A stretch of 62,000 nucleotides of DNA from Mesostigma viride. Lineage: Eukaryota > Streptophyta > Mesostigmatophyceae > Mesostigmatales > Mesostigmataceae. The stretch spans positions 1,295,775 through 1,357,774 of the forward strand of contig RPFO01000296.1 in the NCBI GenBank assembly GCA_009746045.1. Direction: 5' to 3'. This document shows, one piece after another, positions 10,586 through 45,608 of this stretch. The first letter of the stretch is position 1, and each line of letters opens with the position of its first letter. A program made the position numbers and the translations under genes. The notes under the pieces were generated by a model that did not search any database, had not been told where the DNA came from, and worked only from the letters and a program-made list of their open reading frames with translations.

Positions 10586-12303
10586 TAATTAATTAATTAA
10601 TAAGCACGTGACTGCGTCACGTGGGTGCCAATACAGAGTAAAGGAACCTTCAACCCTATATACACAGTGAGAAGGAGGGAGGGCGCCCTAGCTTCTCTCA
10701 CTGCCGCAGGTGGGCAGGCCACAGAGCGCTCTCTCCACGGCATGGTGCCGGGGCGCAACACTGTGGGTGCAATACAACCAGTGCAATACCATAGGTAGGC
10801 TGACGCATAGCTTATGCTACAAATGTGAGGTGGGCTCAAGACGTCGGCTAATTAAGGCGCAAGCTGATGGCCACAAGGTGCCAGAGCTAATTGAAGGTAC
10901 TATAACGCTGTGCGCTAATATCGTTTCAAGTGCTGTAATGCCTAAGCTATCCCATCATCGATTGCCCCCATCTAGACAACTAGCTGGAGTGCTCTATCCC
11001 GGGGAAGCCCGGGGGGGCTTCCACAGTTTCTTGTTGACGTAGAGGTCCCCGCCCCGCCAGTACACTTGGGGCTTCTCGGGGTTGGTCTTGTGGCGGATGT
11101 AGTCGGGCCACTGATCGCGGCGTTGCTGCTGCTGGGCTGGCGTCAGGTCGTCGTCAAGCGACCAGGAGGTGTCCACCAGCTTCTTGCGGCGAGAGAGGAA
11201 CCGAACTCGGGCTGTGATGTCGCTGAAGGTGAGGACCACTGGAGGGGGCCCAGCCTTGGCCCGTGGATGGGGCAGGCGGTAGGCGCCCTGCAGTATCGCA
11301 CCTGGCAGCTGCATGCGCGCCAAGAGCTGTTTCTTCAGCTCGTCGAGAAGAGAGTCTGGGGTCTCCTCCGGCAGCATGTCGAAGCGCCTGAGGATGACCC
11401 GGCAGCGGCGACGGTCGCGGTCAGCGGCCTCGCGGCGCGTGTCTTCCAGCTCCTGGAGCTTGGTGGTGATGGCGGTCGTGGTAGAGGATGCCTGGCTCTT
11501 GAGCAGGTCCGCCCAGGAGGCGCGAGTCGAGGGGTCATCACTAGCCCTACCAGCAGGTTGGGCGGCGATGGTGGCCGTTCGCTCGGCGATCTCGGGGACC
11601 TGCGTGGCCAGGGCGTCTACCTTGGCGGCAACTGCCTCAAGTTTCACGGTGCCTTGGCCGACTCGGCCTTCCACCTGGTTAAGGCGGGTGGTCACAGTGG
11701 CTGTGGCCTCGGAAACTTTGGTGGCAATGTGCTCTTGCGTAGCAGTAAACTGAGGCTGGAGCTTAAGGGCGACTCTGGCTTCAATGTTGTTGACCTTGGC
11801 CGAGAGAGTGTTGAGTGGGCCGTCAGGCGCGTTCAGGGCGGCGAGCTGCTCAGCCATCGGCGCCAGCTGCTCCGCCACTGCAGCTCGGATGGAGTCCGTG
11901 CTGGGGGAGGTGCTGCTCTGCGGGGATGCTGCAGCTGCTGTGGCTGCCCGTCTGCGCTCATGCAGGAGGCTCCTGAGGCCAGCGTAGCCAATCTGGGTGA
12001 TGTCGTGGGCGTCGCAGCGCAGGTAGCTGCACATGATGACTGCCTTCAAGTACGCCTCCGGTTCTTGAAGCAGCCATTCCCAGGCGGGCTTGGTGACCTT
12101 GTCGCCAGGGGTAGGCAGGAAAAGTTCGTCATGGCGGGCCAGGAACTTGATAACATCGTCACATTGTTCCTTCGTGAGCGTAAAGATTTCCAAGATGCAA
12201 AAATCCCGCTGGCCGGCGCCGAAGCGGCGGACGTCCCATTTGGTATGGGAAGTTCGGGTTTTCTACAGCACGTCCCATTTGGTATGGGAAGTTCGGGTTT
12301 TCT
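10586..12303 (-). mobile_element. ORF1-only LINE (HAL1-like) inserted in gypsy pol
   Basis: The insertion is bounded by ACAGCAGCAT at 10576-10585 and 12304-12313, a 10-bp target duplication. Read on the minus strand it has a 5' region with a 39-bp sequence in tandem (12271-12309 and 12232-12270), an ORF1 (10994-12193), about 400 bases of 3' region and a (TTAA)n-type tail (10586-10601). No reverse transcriptase is present, yet both ends look intact, so the element appears complete without ORF2. Near the tail is a perfect hairpin, CACGTGAC-TGC-GTCACGTG (10605-10623). The same 3' end recurs at 26679-26762. Confidence 0.82.
10994..12193 (-). CDS. LINE ORF1-like RNA-binding protein
   Basis: An uninterrupted frame of about 399 codons. 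Order: N-terminal ~90 residues rich in acidic and aromatic residues; a long coiled coil (about residues 115-235, heptads of Ala/Leu/Val); a fold resembling the RRM plus C-terminal domain of L1 ORF1 proteins (about residues 260-390, including RCRVILRRFDML and WSLDDDLTPAQ). The SLDD.L.PAQ block is shared with ORF1 of the full LINE at 49.7-55.0 kb, so the two are related. ORF1 proteins trimerise and coat the element's RNA. There is no in-frame ATG at the 5' end: the frame opens after a TAG near 12260 and the nearest start-like codon is TTG at 12193. Initiation is therefore unclear, or one base is missing upstream. Confidence 0.8.
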   Translation of the reverse strand: MEIFTLTKEQCDDVIKFLARHDELFLPTPGDKVTKPAWEWLLQEPEAYLKAVIMCSYLRCDAHDITQIGYAGLRSLLHERRRAATAAAASPQSSTSPSTDSIRAAVAEQLAPMAEQLAALNAPDGPLNTLSAKVNNIEARVALKLQPQFTATQEHIATKVSEATATVTTRLNQVEGRVGQGTVKLEAVAAKVDALATQVPEIAERTATIAAQPAGRASDDPSTRASWADLLKSQASSTTTAITTKLQELEDTRREAADRDRRRCRVILRRFDMLPEETPDSLLDELKKQLLARMQLPGAILQGAYRLPHPRAKAGPPPVVLTFSDITARVRFLSRRKKLVDTSWSLDDDLTPAQQQQRRDQWPDYIRHKTNPEKPQVYWRGGDLYVNKKLWKPPRASPG

Positions 12304-12313
12304 ACAGCAGCAT

Positions 12314-13830
12314 AATGCCTTGTTGGACAGGTATGGAGCCATCTTTGAGGACAAGATGCCCCAGTATCCTCCTGAGCTGGACCCATCACACATGTCATCA
12401 AGTTGGTAGAGGGTGCTCGTCCTCCTTTTGTGCCTATGTACAGGATGGGCCCTGCAGAGATGGCAGAGCTGAAGACCATACTTATTGGCCTGTTGGAGGC
12501 TGGTCTGATCCTCCCAGCTAACAGTCCTTTCAGTTCTGGGTGTTTGCTTGTACCCAAGCATGATGGGGGGTGGAGGTTGTGCATTGACCTGAGGGGACTG
12601 AACAAGGTGACTGTCAAGTCCAGGTACCCTCTGCCCAGAATTGATGAGTTGCTGGAGAGGACTGCAGGAGCTGCCTTCTTTACCAAGTTTGACCTCAGGC
12701 ATGCTTTCTGGCAGATCAGGGTGGCTACTGAGGACATCCCCAAGACGGCCTTTTCTACCCCATGGGGACAGTTCCAGTGGACAGTAATGCCCATGGGTGC
12801 CTCTAACAGTCCTGCCACTATGCAGATGTTTGTCAATGCCATCTTTGGCCACCTGACTGGAAATGCCCTGCCCCAGATCTCACCTGACCTTCGCAACCCC
12901 AGGTTCAAGGACATTGCCCACTTGTGTGACACTACCAGGGTGGTCTTCAGGACTTGTGTGGTCGTCTACCTGGACGACATTCTGGTACACTCTCGTACCT
13001 TCAGGGAGCACCTGGAGAACGTGGAGGAGGTCCTTAAGGTGATCCATCAGTATCATCTGTCGGTGAAGAGGTCCAAGGTGGAGTGGGGCCAAGAGGTGAA
13101 GTTTCTGGGCTACCAGCTGAGCGCTGCAGGTATGACTCCTGAGGCCAGCAAGGTCTCTGCTGTTTTGGAGTGGCCTGTGTTGAAGTCAGCTCAGGATGTC
13201 AGATCCTTTCTGGGCCTGGTGGGCTGGTACCGACGGTTCATTCCCTGACATGGCGGCCATCTCTGGTCCCCTGTTAGCCCTGCTCAAGAAGGATGTCCCC
13301 TTTGAATGGACTGCAGCATGCCAGCAAGCTTTTGATGTGTTGAAGCAGAAGCTTACCACTGCTCCCTTGTTGGTGGGCCCCAACCCAGACTTGCCATACC
13401 AGGTTAGGTCTGACGCCTCACAGGGTGCTATTGGTGCAGTACTAATGCAAGATCATGGTAAGGGCCCTCAACCAGTGGAATACATGTCCAGGAGTATGAC
13501 GTCTGCAGAACGTAACTACCCTGTTCATGAGCAAGAGCTGTTGGGATTGGTGGTGGCCTGTCACAAGTGGGAACACCTACTGAAGGGGGCCCAGTTTTCT
13601 GTGGCCAGCAGCGCCAGGATGGGCAGGGCAACGAGTCTATTACCCTGATGACTGACCACAGGCCCTTGGTACATGTGTTGGAACAGACCCGGATGAGTAA
13701 GAGGATGGCTGGATGGATGGAGTTCCTGGGGGGGTTTGGACCTTTCTCTGTGAGGTACATTCCTGGTACGCAGAATGTGGTGCCTGACGCCCTGTCCAGG
13801 AGGAGGGATTTGATGGGAAGTTTTCATGAG
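12314..13830 (+). pseudogene. Reverse transcriptase and RNase H of gypsy pol
   Basis: RT motifs in order: LLVPKHDGGWRLCIDLRGLN, KFDLRHAFWQIRV, FSTPWGQFQW..MPMGASNSP, and the catalytic VVVYLDDILVHS (about 12958-12993). RNase H follows: RSDASQGAIGAVLMQ, HEQELLGL and LMTDHRPLV carry the expected acidic residues. About 35 extra residues sit between the usual VNAIFGHLT position and VVVYLDD (about 12848-12957). Frame breaks are seen near 12390, 13246 and 13600, each a single-base shift, so no full-length polyprotein can be made from this copy. Confidence 0.9.
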
Positions 13831-15868
13831 GACTTGGACATCTGTGCTGCCCTGATTTCTGTGGTAGAGTGTGGAGCCTTGACTAGAGCTCAGGCCAACA
13901 ACCAGAAGGTTTCTCAACTGTTGACACCACCTGTAGGGAATAACGGTGGTCCCGTGATGCTCATCGACCAGGGCTCTGTCCCAGAGTTGACAGGCGTCCA
14001 GGAGGGTGTCCAGTCACTGTCTGACAGTCTTAGGAGAAGTCCTGAAGGTGTGGTGCCCACTCCCACAGTGCAGCCAGGTGAGGGAGGCCCTGCTAGGCGC
14101 AGCAGAGGTAGGCCCAGGAAGTGGGTCATGGACCCTGTGTTGGTAGGCCGGTCCAAGGTGTTGGCCTCTCAGGTGATGGCAAGGTCAAAAGGGCCTATAG
14201 CTACTACTGTCTCATCCAAGCAGTTGGTGGCTAGCCCTGGGCAGGAAGAGGAGATGCAGATGCAGCCCCTGGGACCTGACAAGGACCTGGTGTTGCCTAA
14301 TCCTTTAAATATTTCCCTGCTGGACGTCATCAAGGCCTTCACCAAGACGGAGGACATGGCTACTGCAGCTATCCAGAGGGGCAACTTTGGCAATAGACCT
14401 GTAGAATACTGGGAGGGCGTTCTGTATGTTCACACTCATGATGCAGAGCACACGGTGACTAGAAAAGTGTATGTGCCTGAGATGGCCATTCCCACAGTGT
14501 TACATTGTTTCCATGACGATGTGACTGCGTGTCATCCTGGTTATGCTAAGCTACTTCATGAGGTGCAGCAGAGGTTTTGGTGGCCTGGCCTTTATCAGGA
14601 TGTTAAGGCCTATGTGGATTCCTGTGACTCCTGCCAGAGAAATAAGGTCAGGAACCAAGCCACGCCCATCTTTCCCATGGCTATGCCCATTCCCCTGCGC
14701 CCTTGGATCAGTGTGACTATGGATTTTATCTGTGGTCTTCCCATGTCAGATGGTGGCAATGACAGGATCCTTGTGGTCATGGACAGGCTGTCCAGGATGT
14801 GCCATCTGATTCCTTGCAATACTCATCTCACCGCTGCACAGTGTGTGGATTTGTTTATGAAGGAGATCTACCGTCTGCACGGCATGCCTAGAGTGATCAT
14901 CACTGATCAGGACCCCCTTTGGCTGTCAGGGTTTTGGAAGTCATTCTTTGACATCCTAGACACTAAGCTGGCATTCGGTGTGGCATACAGGTGTGCCAGT
15001 ACTGGGGCGGTGGAGAGGATGAACAGAATTGTCAGGGAGTGTCAAAAGCACTATTGTACACACGACAACAAGGACTGGGACAAGAAGATACCTTTCATAG
15101 AGTTCGCAATCAACAACTCTCCTCTGGCTCCTCACCAGATGTCCCCCTTCGTGATCTGCAATGGCCAGTGTCCCTTGACACCATTCGACTTGGAACTGCC
15201 TGACAGAGACGCTGAAGGCCCTTTCCAGCGACGTCTTGGTTCAGTCCAGCAGTTGTTGGCTTCCTTCCAGGAGGCTCACAGCATTGTGGCTACCCAGCTG
15301 TTGAGGACACAGGACAAGTACCTGACTAACGCCTGGCAGCAAACGGTGGCCAGTCATTCCTTTGTAGCTCCTGGGGACTTGGTGTTGTTGGAAGCCAACA
15401 GAGTGCTGCCTGAGAAGGAGCAATGCAGGAAACTGCAACCACTCTGGTTGGGTCCTTACCCAGTGTTGGCACCTTCACTATGGTACGTGGTCCAGGTCCA
15501 GTGCCTTCTCACTGGAAGCTCAGGAATAATATTTTTCACCTAGCCAGCTGAAGCTGTACAGGCGTAACACCTTGCCAGGCAGATTGTCTGCCCCTTTGCC
15601 TTATGAGTTGGATTCTGAGGGGGAGAAGATCTATGAAGTGGAGCGGTTGTTGGCTCACAGGGTGAAGGGGAAAGGTCGTACTAAACAGCTGCAGTTTAAG
15701 GTACACTGGAAGGGAGAGCTAGAGGTGACTGCTACGTGGCTGTGGTTGTCTGATCTCACCAACAGTCACTCTGCTGTACTAGATTATTGTCAGCGTCATG
15801 GGATCACCTTGCCTGAGTGGTATGTCATGGGCTCTGAGCGGTGTGCTCCCCTTCATAGCTCCCAGTGA
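13831..15868 (+). pseudogene. Integrase and chromodomain of gypsy pol
   Basis: After a linker of ~220 residues comes the HHCC zinc module (H...H then CDSCQRNK, about 14505-14645). The DDE core follows: the first Asp in TMDFICGLP, the second in ITDQDPLWLS, and Glu in GAVERMNRIV. The usual HPQTDGQ motif just before the Glu is replaced by RCASTGA. A frame break near 15450-15550 separates the core from the C-terminal chromodomain (15572-15868). There YEVERLLAHR...FKVHWKG....TWLWLSDL matches the three-strand/helix pattern, with the aromatic cage partly kept. Chromodomains steer integration to particular chromatin. The continuous open part is 13567-15543. Confidence 0.9.
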
Positions 15869-15895
15869 GCACTGCTAACGCCTCTTTTTGGTGCT

Positions 15896-16638
15896 GTGTG
15901 TCTGTGGTTGCCAGCCATGGCAGACTCCCATCCTGAGGGGACACCCAGGCCACCTGCCCAACTCCAAGAGGACGTGAGGGCTACGTATGTCTTTCAGCAC
16001 GACTACGCTGGCCCCAGAGCCCAGGTACTTCGCTCCAGGAAGACGCTGGGTTCGTGGAAGCCCATTTTCTCAACCTGTTCCAGCGTATGGTACATGATCA
16101 GCAGCGGCACGAGCAGCGTCACGGGGCCTTATATCAGGTTGGCTCATGTGGAGGGTTTGGTTACTCAGATGGCAGAACACTTGAGGGCTGGGCACCTTCC
16201 ACTTGTGGGTTCTGCTGTGCCTGCAGCCTCTGAGGCCCAGGTAGCTCAGGAGGCTATCCCCACCATGGTGGCCTCAGTCCCTCCTCTACGGAGGCTCCTC
16301 CCCCCTAAGGTGGTGGTACACTTGCCCAGGTCCGTTGTCCCAACAAAACAGGTGGAGCAGTACTTGGACCACCGTAAATGTGCCCTGAACAGTGCGAGTG
16401 GTGTAAATCCTTGTACACAGCCATGAAGGCCCTCGACCAGACAGTGGTGGAGGAGGGTGAACTAGTACCTGAGGGTATGGTAGAGTTGGCCCTGGACTGT
16501 CTGCCCCCCAGTCTTTGTGAGATTGGTTCACCCATGGTGGCTTACATTATGCACACCGTCTTTGCAGTGTACCCGTGGCCTTCGTTTGACATGAGGCCGG
16601 TGGAGGGCCAGGACTTGATGGCAGGCTCTGCCCAGTGA
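15896..16638 (+). other. Extra open region between chromodomain and 3' LTR
   Basis: Two overlapping frames (15896-16426 and 16378-16638) read as one broken protein: the first ends near DHRKC and the second continues with CPEQCEWCKSLYTAMKALD, so a one-base shift near 16380 is likely. The composition is protein-like (Leu, Val, Pro, few low-complexity runs) and there is a CX3CX2C cluster, but I recognise no domain and no membrane segment. The position, after pol and before the polypurine tract, is where some Ty3/gypsy elements carry an env-like or accessory ORF. Function unknown. Confidence 0.4.
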
Positions 16639-17535
16639 CCTGAGACTCGCCTTTGCAGAGCTCAAGCCAGTTGGTTATTCCCAGACCTACACTGAGCTAC
16701 TGAGCAAGCTGTCAAGCAGGGAGAGTTTGACATGACTCCGTCGTCCAGCTGCTCTGTGATGTCATGTTTTCCACACAAGGACAGCACGGTCTTCGTGGGG
16801 CTGCAGTTACCAAAGTTCCCTAACGAGCTGAGGGCCAGGCTCACGCCCTTGAGGGTGCTGGTACCCATCTTGGGGCCAGGTGGGGGCCTATCAAGGCCTT
16901 TCTACAGCTGTGGTGGGCCTATAGCAGCTGGCTATGTCGCCATAAGACTGCCAGTGGCTGGGTCTTCGACCCCTCCGACAGGCTGTGGTTACTCTGTCCT
17001 ACCCTGCCCAGTGCAGTAGGTTTTCAGCTGAGTTGGGCAAGGCTGCTGAGACCTGCATGGCTATTCAGGTCAGCAGGAACTGGCCAGATCTGGTGTCCAT
17101 GGTGGAGCATTTCCCAGTGTTTGGAACGAGGGGGAAGGATACGAAGAAGGGGGATTGGTTCACTTGTGAAGGGTTCCAGGATGGTTGGAGATGGGCTGTG
17201 GAGTGAGGTGGGGATCCAGAATGGAGGAGGCCAGTTCTGATGTCCAGTCCAGATTTCCAGTAATGACAGTTCTGAGTTCATGGTAGTCTTGCAGTTGTAT
17301 TATCCAGGCATGGTTGCCTGTGTGTTAGTCACTTGATGACATTTCATCTGTGGGTGAATTTGTCTTATTCAGGGTTGACATGATCAGATGATAATGAGAT
17401 AGGAGGCCCTTTGGGGATGTAAAAACCCACTTGCTTGTCCCAAGAGGTGGTGGACTTCCTGTTTATTGTTGTGTTGTTTTGTGGAGGTTGTTGTTTTATT
17501 CTTCTTGGCTTCTAGGAACTGGGAGTTCCTGTCTT
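16639..17535. other. Gypsy 3' untranslated region
   Basis: About 900 bases with no frame I would defend, between the extra ORF and the polypurine tract. Confidence 0.5.
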
Positions 17536-17545
17536 GAGGGGGAGA
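17536..17545 (+). other. Polypurine tract
   Basis: GAGGGGGAGA lies two bases before the 3' LTR. This is the expected site for priming plus-strand DNA synthesis. Confidence 0.8.
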
Positions 17546-17547
17546 TA

Positions 17548-18244
17548 TGTAACAACCAAATGTTACATCCAAAGTTTTCCTACTGTTGATCTTATTATGA
17601 GTTCTTTAGGACAATTATTTGGAAGTTAGGAGGCTTCGACGTCTGATGGATATTGGGCCTGCTGAGATCTGTCGAATTATTGTTCTACCCTCATTGGTCG
17701 TGGCCTGATCCACGTAGGGTACTTTGCATGGTTTTGTTCAGTCAGTCATAGATTCTCTTTAATACCGTTGTACCTGGTGGATCTGGTTCCAGGTCATGGA
17801 GATTTCGTATGTGCTGGCTTTGTGTTGTGTTGAGGATTCGGAGCTAAGATCTTATCTTGAGTGATCCTCACTTTTGATTGGTCCTTCCGGGTTAGGGCTG
17901 AGCCGACTGCGTGCACGATGACTTTTATCCTGTTTGTGGCGGCTGGCATGTGTGCGTGTAAGAAAGCTAAAGCTATGGTGTAATTCAAGGGATTCCTTGG
18001 TTCATCAATCAAACAACCCTCGCTAAAAGTCAACTATAACTTCAACAGATAGTCGACTTGGATATAACATTGTCTGTTGTGTCTAACAAGGGTGGGGACT
18101 CATTCCCTTAACTGTTGAAGATCCATCTTCATTGCTTCTCTGGACGTGAAGTTATCTGTCGCGACTCCAACCCAGGTATAAAGATCTTTTCACATCAATG
18201 TTGAAACTGAGGCTGTTGCAAACACAACATTTTTAGTCGTTACA
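17548..18244 (+). repeat. 3' LTR of the gypsy element
   Basis: 697 bp, starting TGTAAC and ending GTTACA, followed by the target duplication GTGTG. It is seven bases shorter than the 5' LTR because of small indels in its first ~400 bases. Confidence 0.93.
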
Positions 18245-18249
18245 GTGTG

Positions 18250-19771
18250 CGGGGGGGTAGGATGGATAGGGAAAATAAAGAGTGAAAAATGCAAGGCATG
18301 GGGGAGCTAAATGTTTCACCTTGCGGCGACGTCATTGTGCAGACGTCATTGTGGATTGACAAGCAGATGTGGGCACGGTTGCAGCAAGTGAGTACACGCC
18401 AAGGGCCCACACGGTTCATGCACTGGCACACAGCCAGTGGGACGAAACACCTGCACATATTACTTGGGTTCATCAATTCTGCACCTTACACTTGCATGGC
18501 TCATGGTTTCAATCGCTGCTCAATTGACACAATATACACATGCCATCAATATTCAGATATGTTAATCCTGAAAAGTGACTATCCACACCAGGAGAATGAA
18601 GGTCGATGCTGCTTTGACGCATGAGCCTTATCCACGTGCTCTCGGAGGTCTCCACCTCGGCCAGGAGCACCTGCAGGCATCGTGGGCTCGCTTACCTCAA
18701 GCAATATGCGCGTGCTGAAAGCTACCGGGGTCTAGGCAGAGTTACATTGTCTGCCCGGACAAAGCACCTCTTAAACTGTTCTCGACTACGAAGCTCTGAG
18801 CAGCTATGTTGTCGTGGCCGGACTTCAATGTCGCCAATGTCAAAAGTTGTTTGATTCATCCAAGGAAAATGCCTGCATGCTAGACAGATCATAAGATGCC
18901 CGGGCGTATGGATATACAAGCAACTGCTTAGGTGGCGCTCCTCATCCGTCGCGATTTCCCTCGACTCAGGTCCGTCGTTAAGGCGCCTAATCCAATGCAG
19001 CCAAGGCCGGCACGTAGGTGTGACCAGAACTACAGAGCCGGCCTAGTGCACGCGGCAATATTGTTTGGTCTGTCGCACAACTGCTGTTGTGTTTGCAATT
19101 ATTCTGCTCGCTCAGATGCAGCATTAAAATCGGCTTGATTTAATTACGCCCGTCCCTCGTGTGCAGGTCATACGGCTGACATCATGGCTGAATTTCGCCT
19201 CTGGGTACTACTGAACACGGCCTGCACATCGACCCCCGAAGACGTAAGGCCTTTCGTCGGAGTTTACGTACAAATCTGTAAGCAAAAAACAGATCTGTGT
19301 ACGCCTAGCCATCTGTATTTTTTGGGCCCAAAATTTAAAGATCTGTAGATACAGAAAGCTCGAACGCATACGTAGGCAGGCGTAGCGGTATATTCACGGG
19401 CTGGGGACTGGGGAGAGTTGACTAAAAAGCTGCAGGCTGCAGATATTTACAGTATTACGAGATCCTCTGCGCGGCAAAGGATCAGATGCAGGGCCAGCTG
19501 TCAGCCAGGGCAGGATTTCTTTCTTTTATTTACGCAACCACGCCTGAGCCACGTGATTTTTTTGTTTTATGTGGTAATTCTTGCCTGATGATCAGCTGAC
19601 AGTAATATTGATCACGCTCGTTCTGCTGGGAAAACCTAATTGCTGCCTTGGCAGCACATGCACGAGGAACGGTAATTATTATCGCGAGATTGCACGCGAC
19701 AGCGCATGTCACATATAGGGCGCATATGAACATTACCGTTGTTTGCAGGGTGATTATTTTTGTCCTTGCAG
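18250..19771. other. Region upstream of the first exon found for the large gene
   Basis: No convincing exon. A short segment at 19167-19243 has an AG before and a GT after and contains a possible MAEFRLWVLL start, but its phase does not fit the exon at 19772. The missing start of the large gene may lie here or beyond the gypsy element. Confidence 0.35.
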
Positions 19772-44509
<24,738 letters not shown>

Positions 44510-45087
44510 CAGCTGCGCATTCTCTCCACGACCCCCAGATTATTTTTGGTAGCTCCCCGCGACCCCCAGGTCATTTTTGGTAGCTCCCTGTCATGCGATA
44601 TACTACAGTAGTATCATGATAATGTATTATTATATCCTAATCAGGCACACTCGTCTGATGCTCCAGCCTATAGTAAATGTATGTACGTTCATCAGCACTT
44701 TAGGTTGGTTCACGCTTTACCTAATTTGTTAGCCCTGCTGAACACTAGGTACGTAGACAGGCTGCATGCCCAGCTGACAAGCCCTCAGGTGGCCTCAGGG
44801 GGCTGTAGGTTATACAGGCCTGGCTGCCGCGAAAAAAATATCCGATCATGCATGCGAAACTCGTGTAAGAAAGACAGCTTGCAATTACACTGTGTTGACC
44901 ACGCACCCATACTCGATGTCCAACTATCGGCTGGGGCGCGAGAGAAATTGACCGGTTGACAAGAACGATTGGAGTCTCCCGCCCCGGCCCCGGGCCTTCT
45001 TGGTACGTGTTGCAATCATGGATTGTTCAAAAGCATGTACAATCCTTAGTACTGTCGTGCTTTGCGAATTCCCAAAGGGAGTCGAAT
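44510..45087. other. 3' flank of the large gene
   Basis: A 31-bp sequence containing ATTTTTGGTAGCTCCC occurs twice (44531-44592). No convincing poly(A) signal and no other gene. Confidence 0.4.
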
Positions 45088-45226
45088 GGAGGGAGGAGGG
45101 AGGGAGGGAGGGAGGGAGGGAGGGAGGGAGGGAGGGAGGGAGGGAGGGAGGGAGGGAGGGAGGGAGGGAGGGAGGGAGGGAGGGAGGGAGGGAGGGAGGG
45201 AGGGAGGGAGGGAGGGAGGGAGGGAG
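45088..45226. repeat. (GGGA)n microsatellite
   Basis: About 34 GGGA units, a purine-only strand. It abuts the 3' end of the tRNA-like dispersed repeat. Confidence 0.97.
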
Positions 45227-45244
45227 TAGTTGTGTTCTGATTTG

Positions 45245-45608
45245 GCACGCCGCAAAGGTGAATTACATTTGCGTTCAGTGCCGGTCCGCGGAAAACGCGG
45301 AAAACGCGATCTGCAAATGAATCCGACCGGAATCGAACTGGGGACCTCTCGCACCAACTTTCGCCGACTATAGGACGGACGTCTCCGGATCCTAGGGCAT
45401 CGCCATGCAACTGACACCTACAGTCATCCGCAAAAGTTCTCCTTTCCGGGGAGTGATGCAAGCCTTTCGGATTTGGTGCTAGATCAATCATTCGAGTTCT
45501 GTGTGTAGGAGTACTACACACGTGTCTGCACGCGAGACTTGTTCAGTCTCGCAACGTGAGACGGGCTGAACACGGCTGGAACCTTCTTTATTAGAAGGGG
45601 GCGTAGCC
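45245..45608 (-). repeat. Dispersed repeat with tRNA-like segment, copy 2
   Basis: Reverse-orientation copy of 3591-3959. It keeps the B box, the near-pairing acceptor ends and the three 5' hairpins with point changes and small indels. The tRNA-like part lies at about 45330-45390. No clear target duplication was found for this copy. Confidence 0.6.

Larger units (their letters stand above)
5540..18244 (+). mobile_element. Chromodomain Ty3/gypsy LTR retrotransposon with two nested insertions
   Basis: A complete element: 5' LTR, tRNA primer site, gag, protease, reverse transcriptase, RNase H, integrase, chromodomain, an extra 3' region, polypurine tract and 3' LTR. GTGTG flanks both ends (5535-5539 and 18245-18249), the expected 5-bp target duplication. 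LTRs begin TGTAAC and end GTTACA. The protease-RT-RNase H-integrase-chromodomain order places it in the chromoviruses. Removing the nested hAT (7372-8917) and LINE (10586-12303) leaves an element of about 9.4 kb. Several single-base frame breaks make this copy non-autonomous, although the LTRs are still highly similar. Confidence 0.93.

Noticed and set aside
11066-12409. 447-codon plus-strand ORF opposite the LINE ORF1
   Set aside because: It is the antisense shadow of ORF1; only the minus strand shows coiled-coil and RNA-binding features.
19167-19243. Possible signal-peptide first exon (MAEFRLWVLL) of the large gene
   Set aside because: The donor phase does not fit the exon at 19772, and the hydrophobic stretch is too short to be persuasive.
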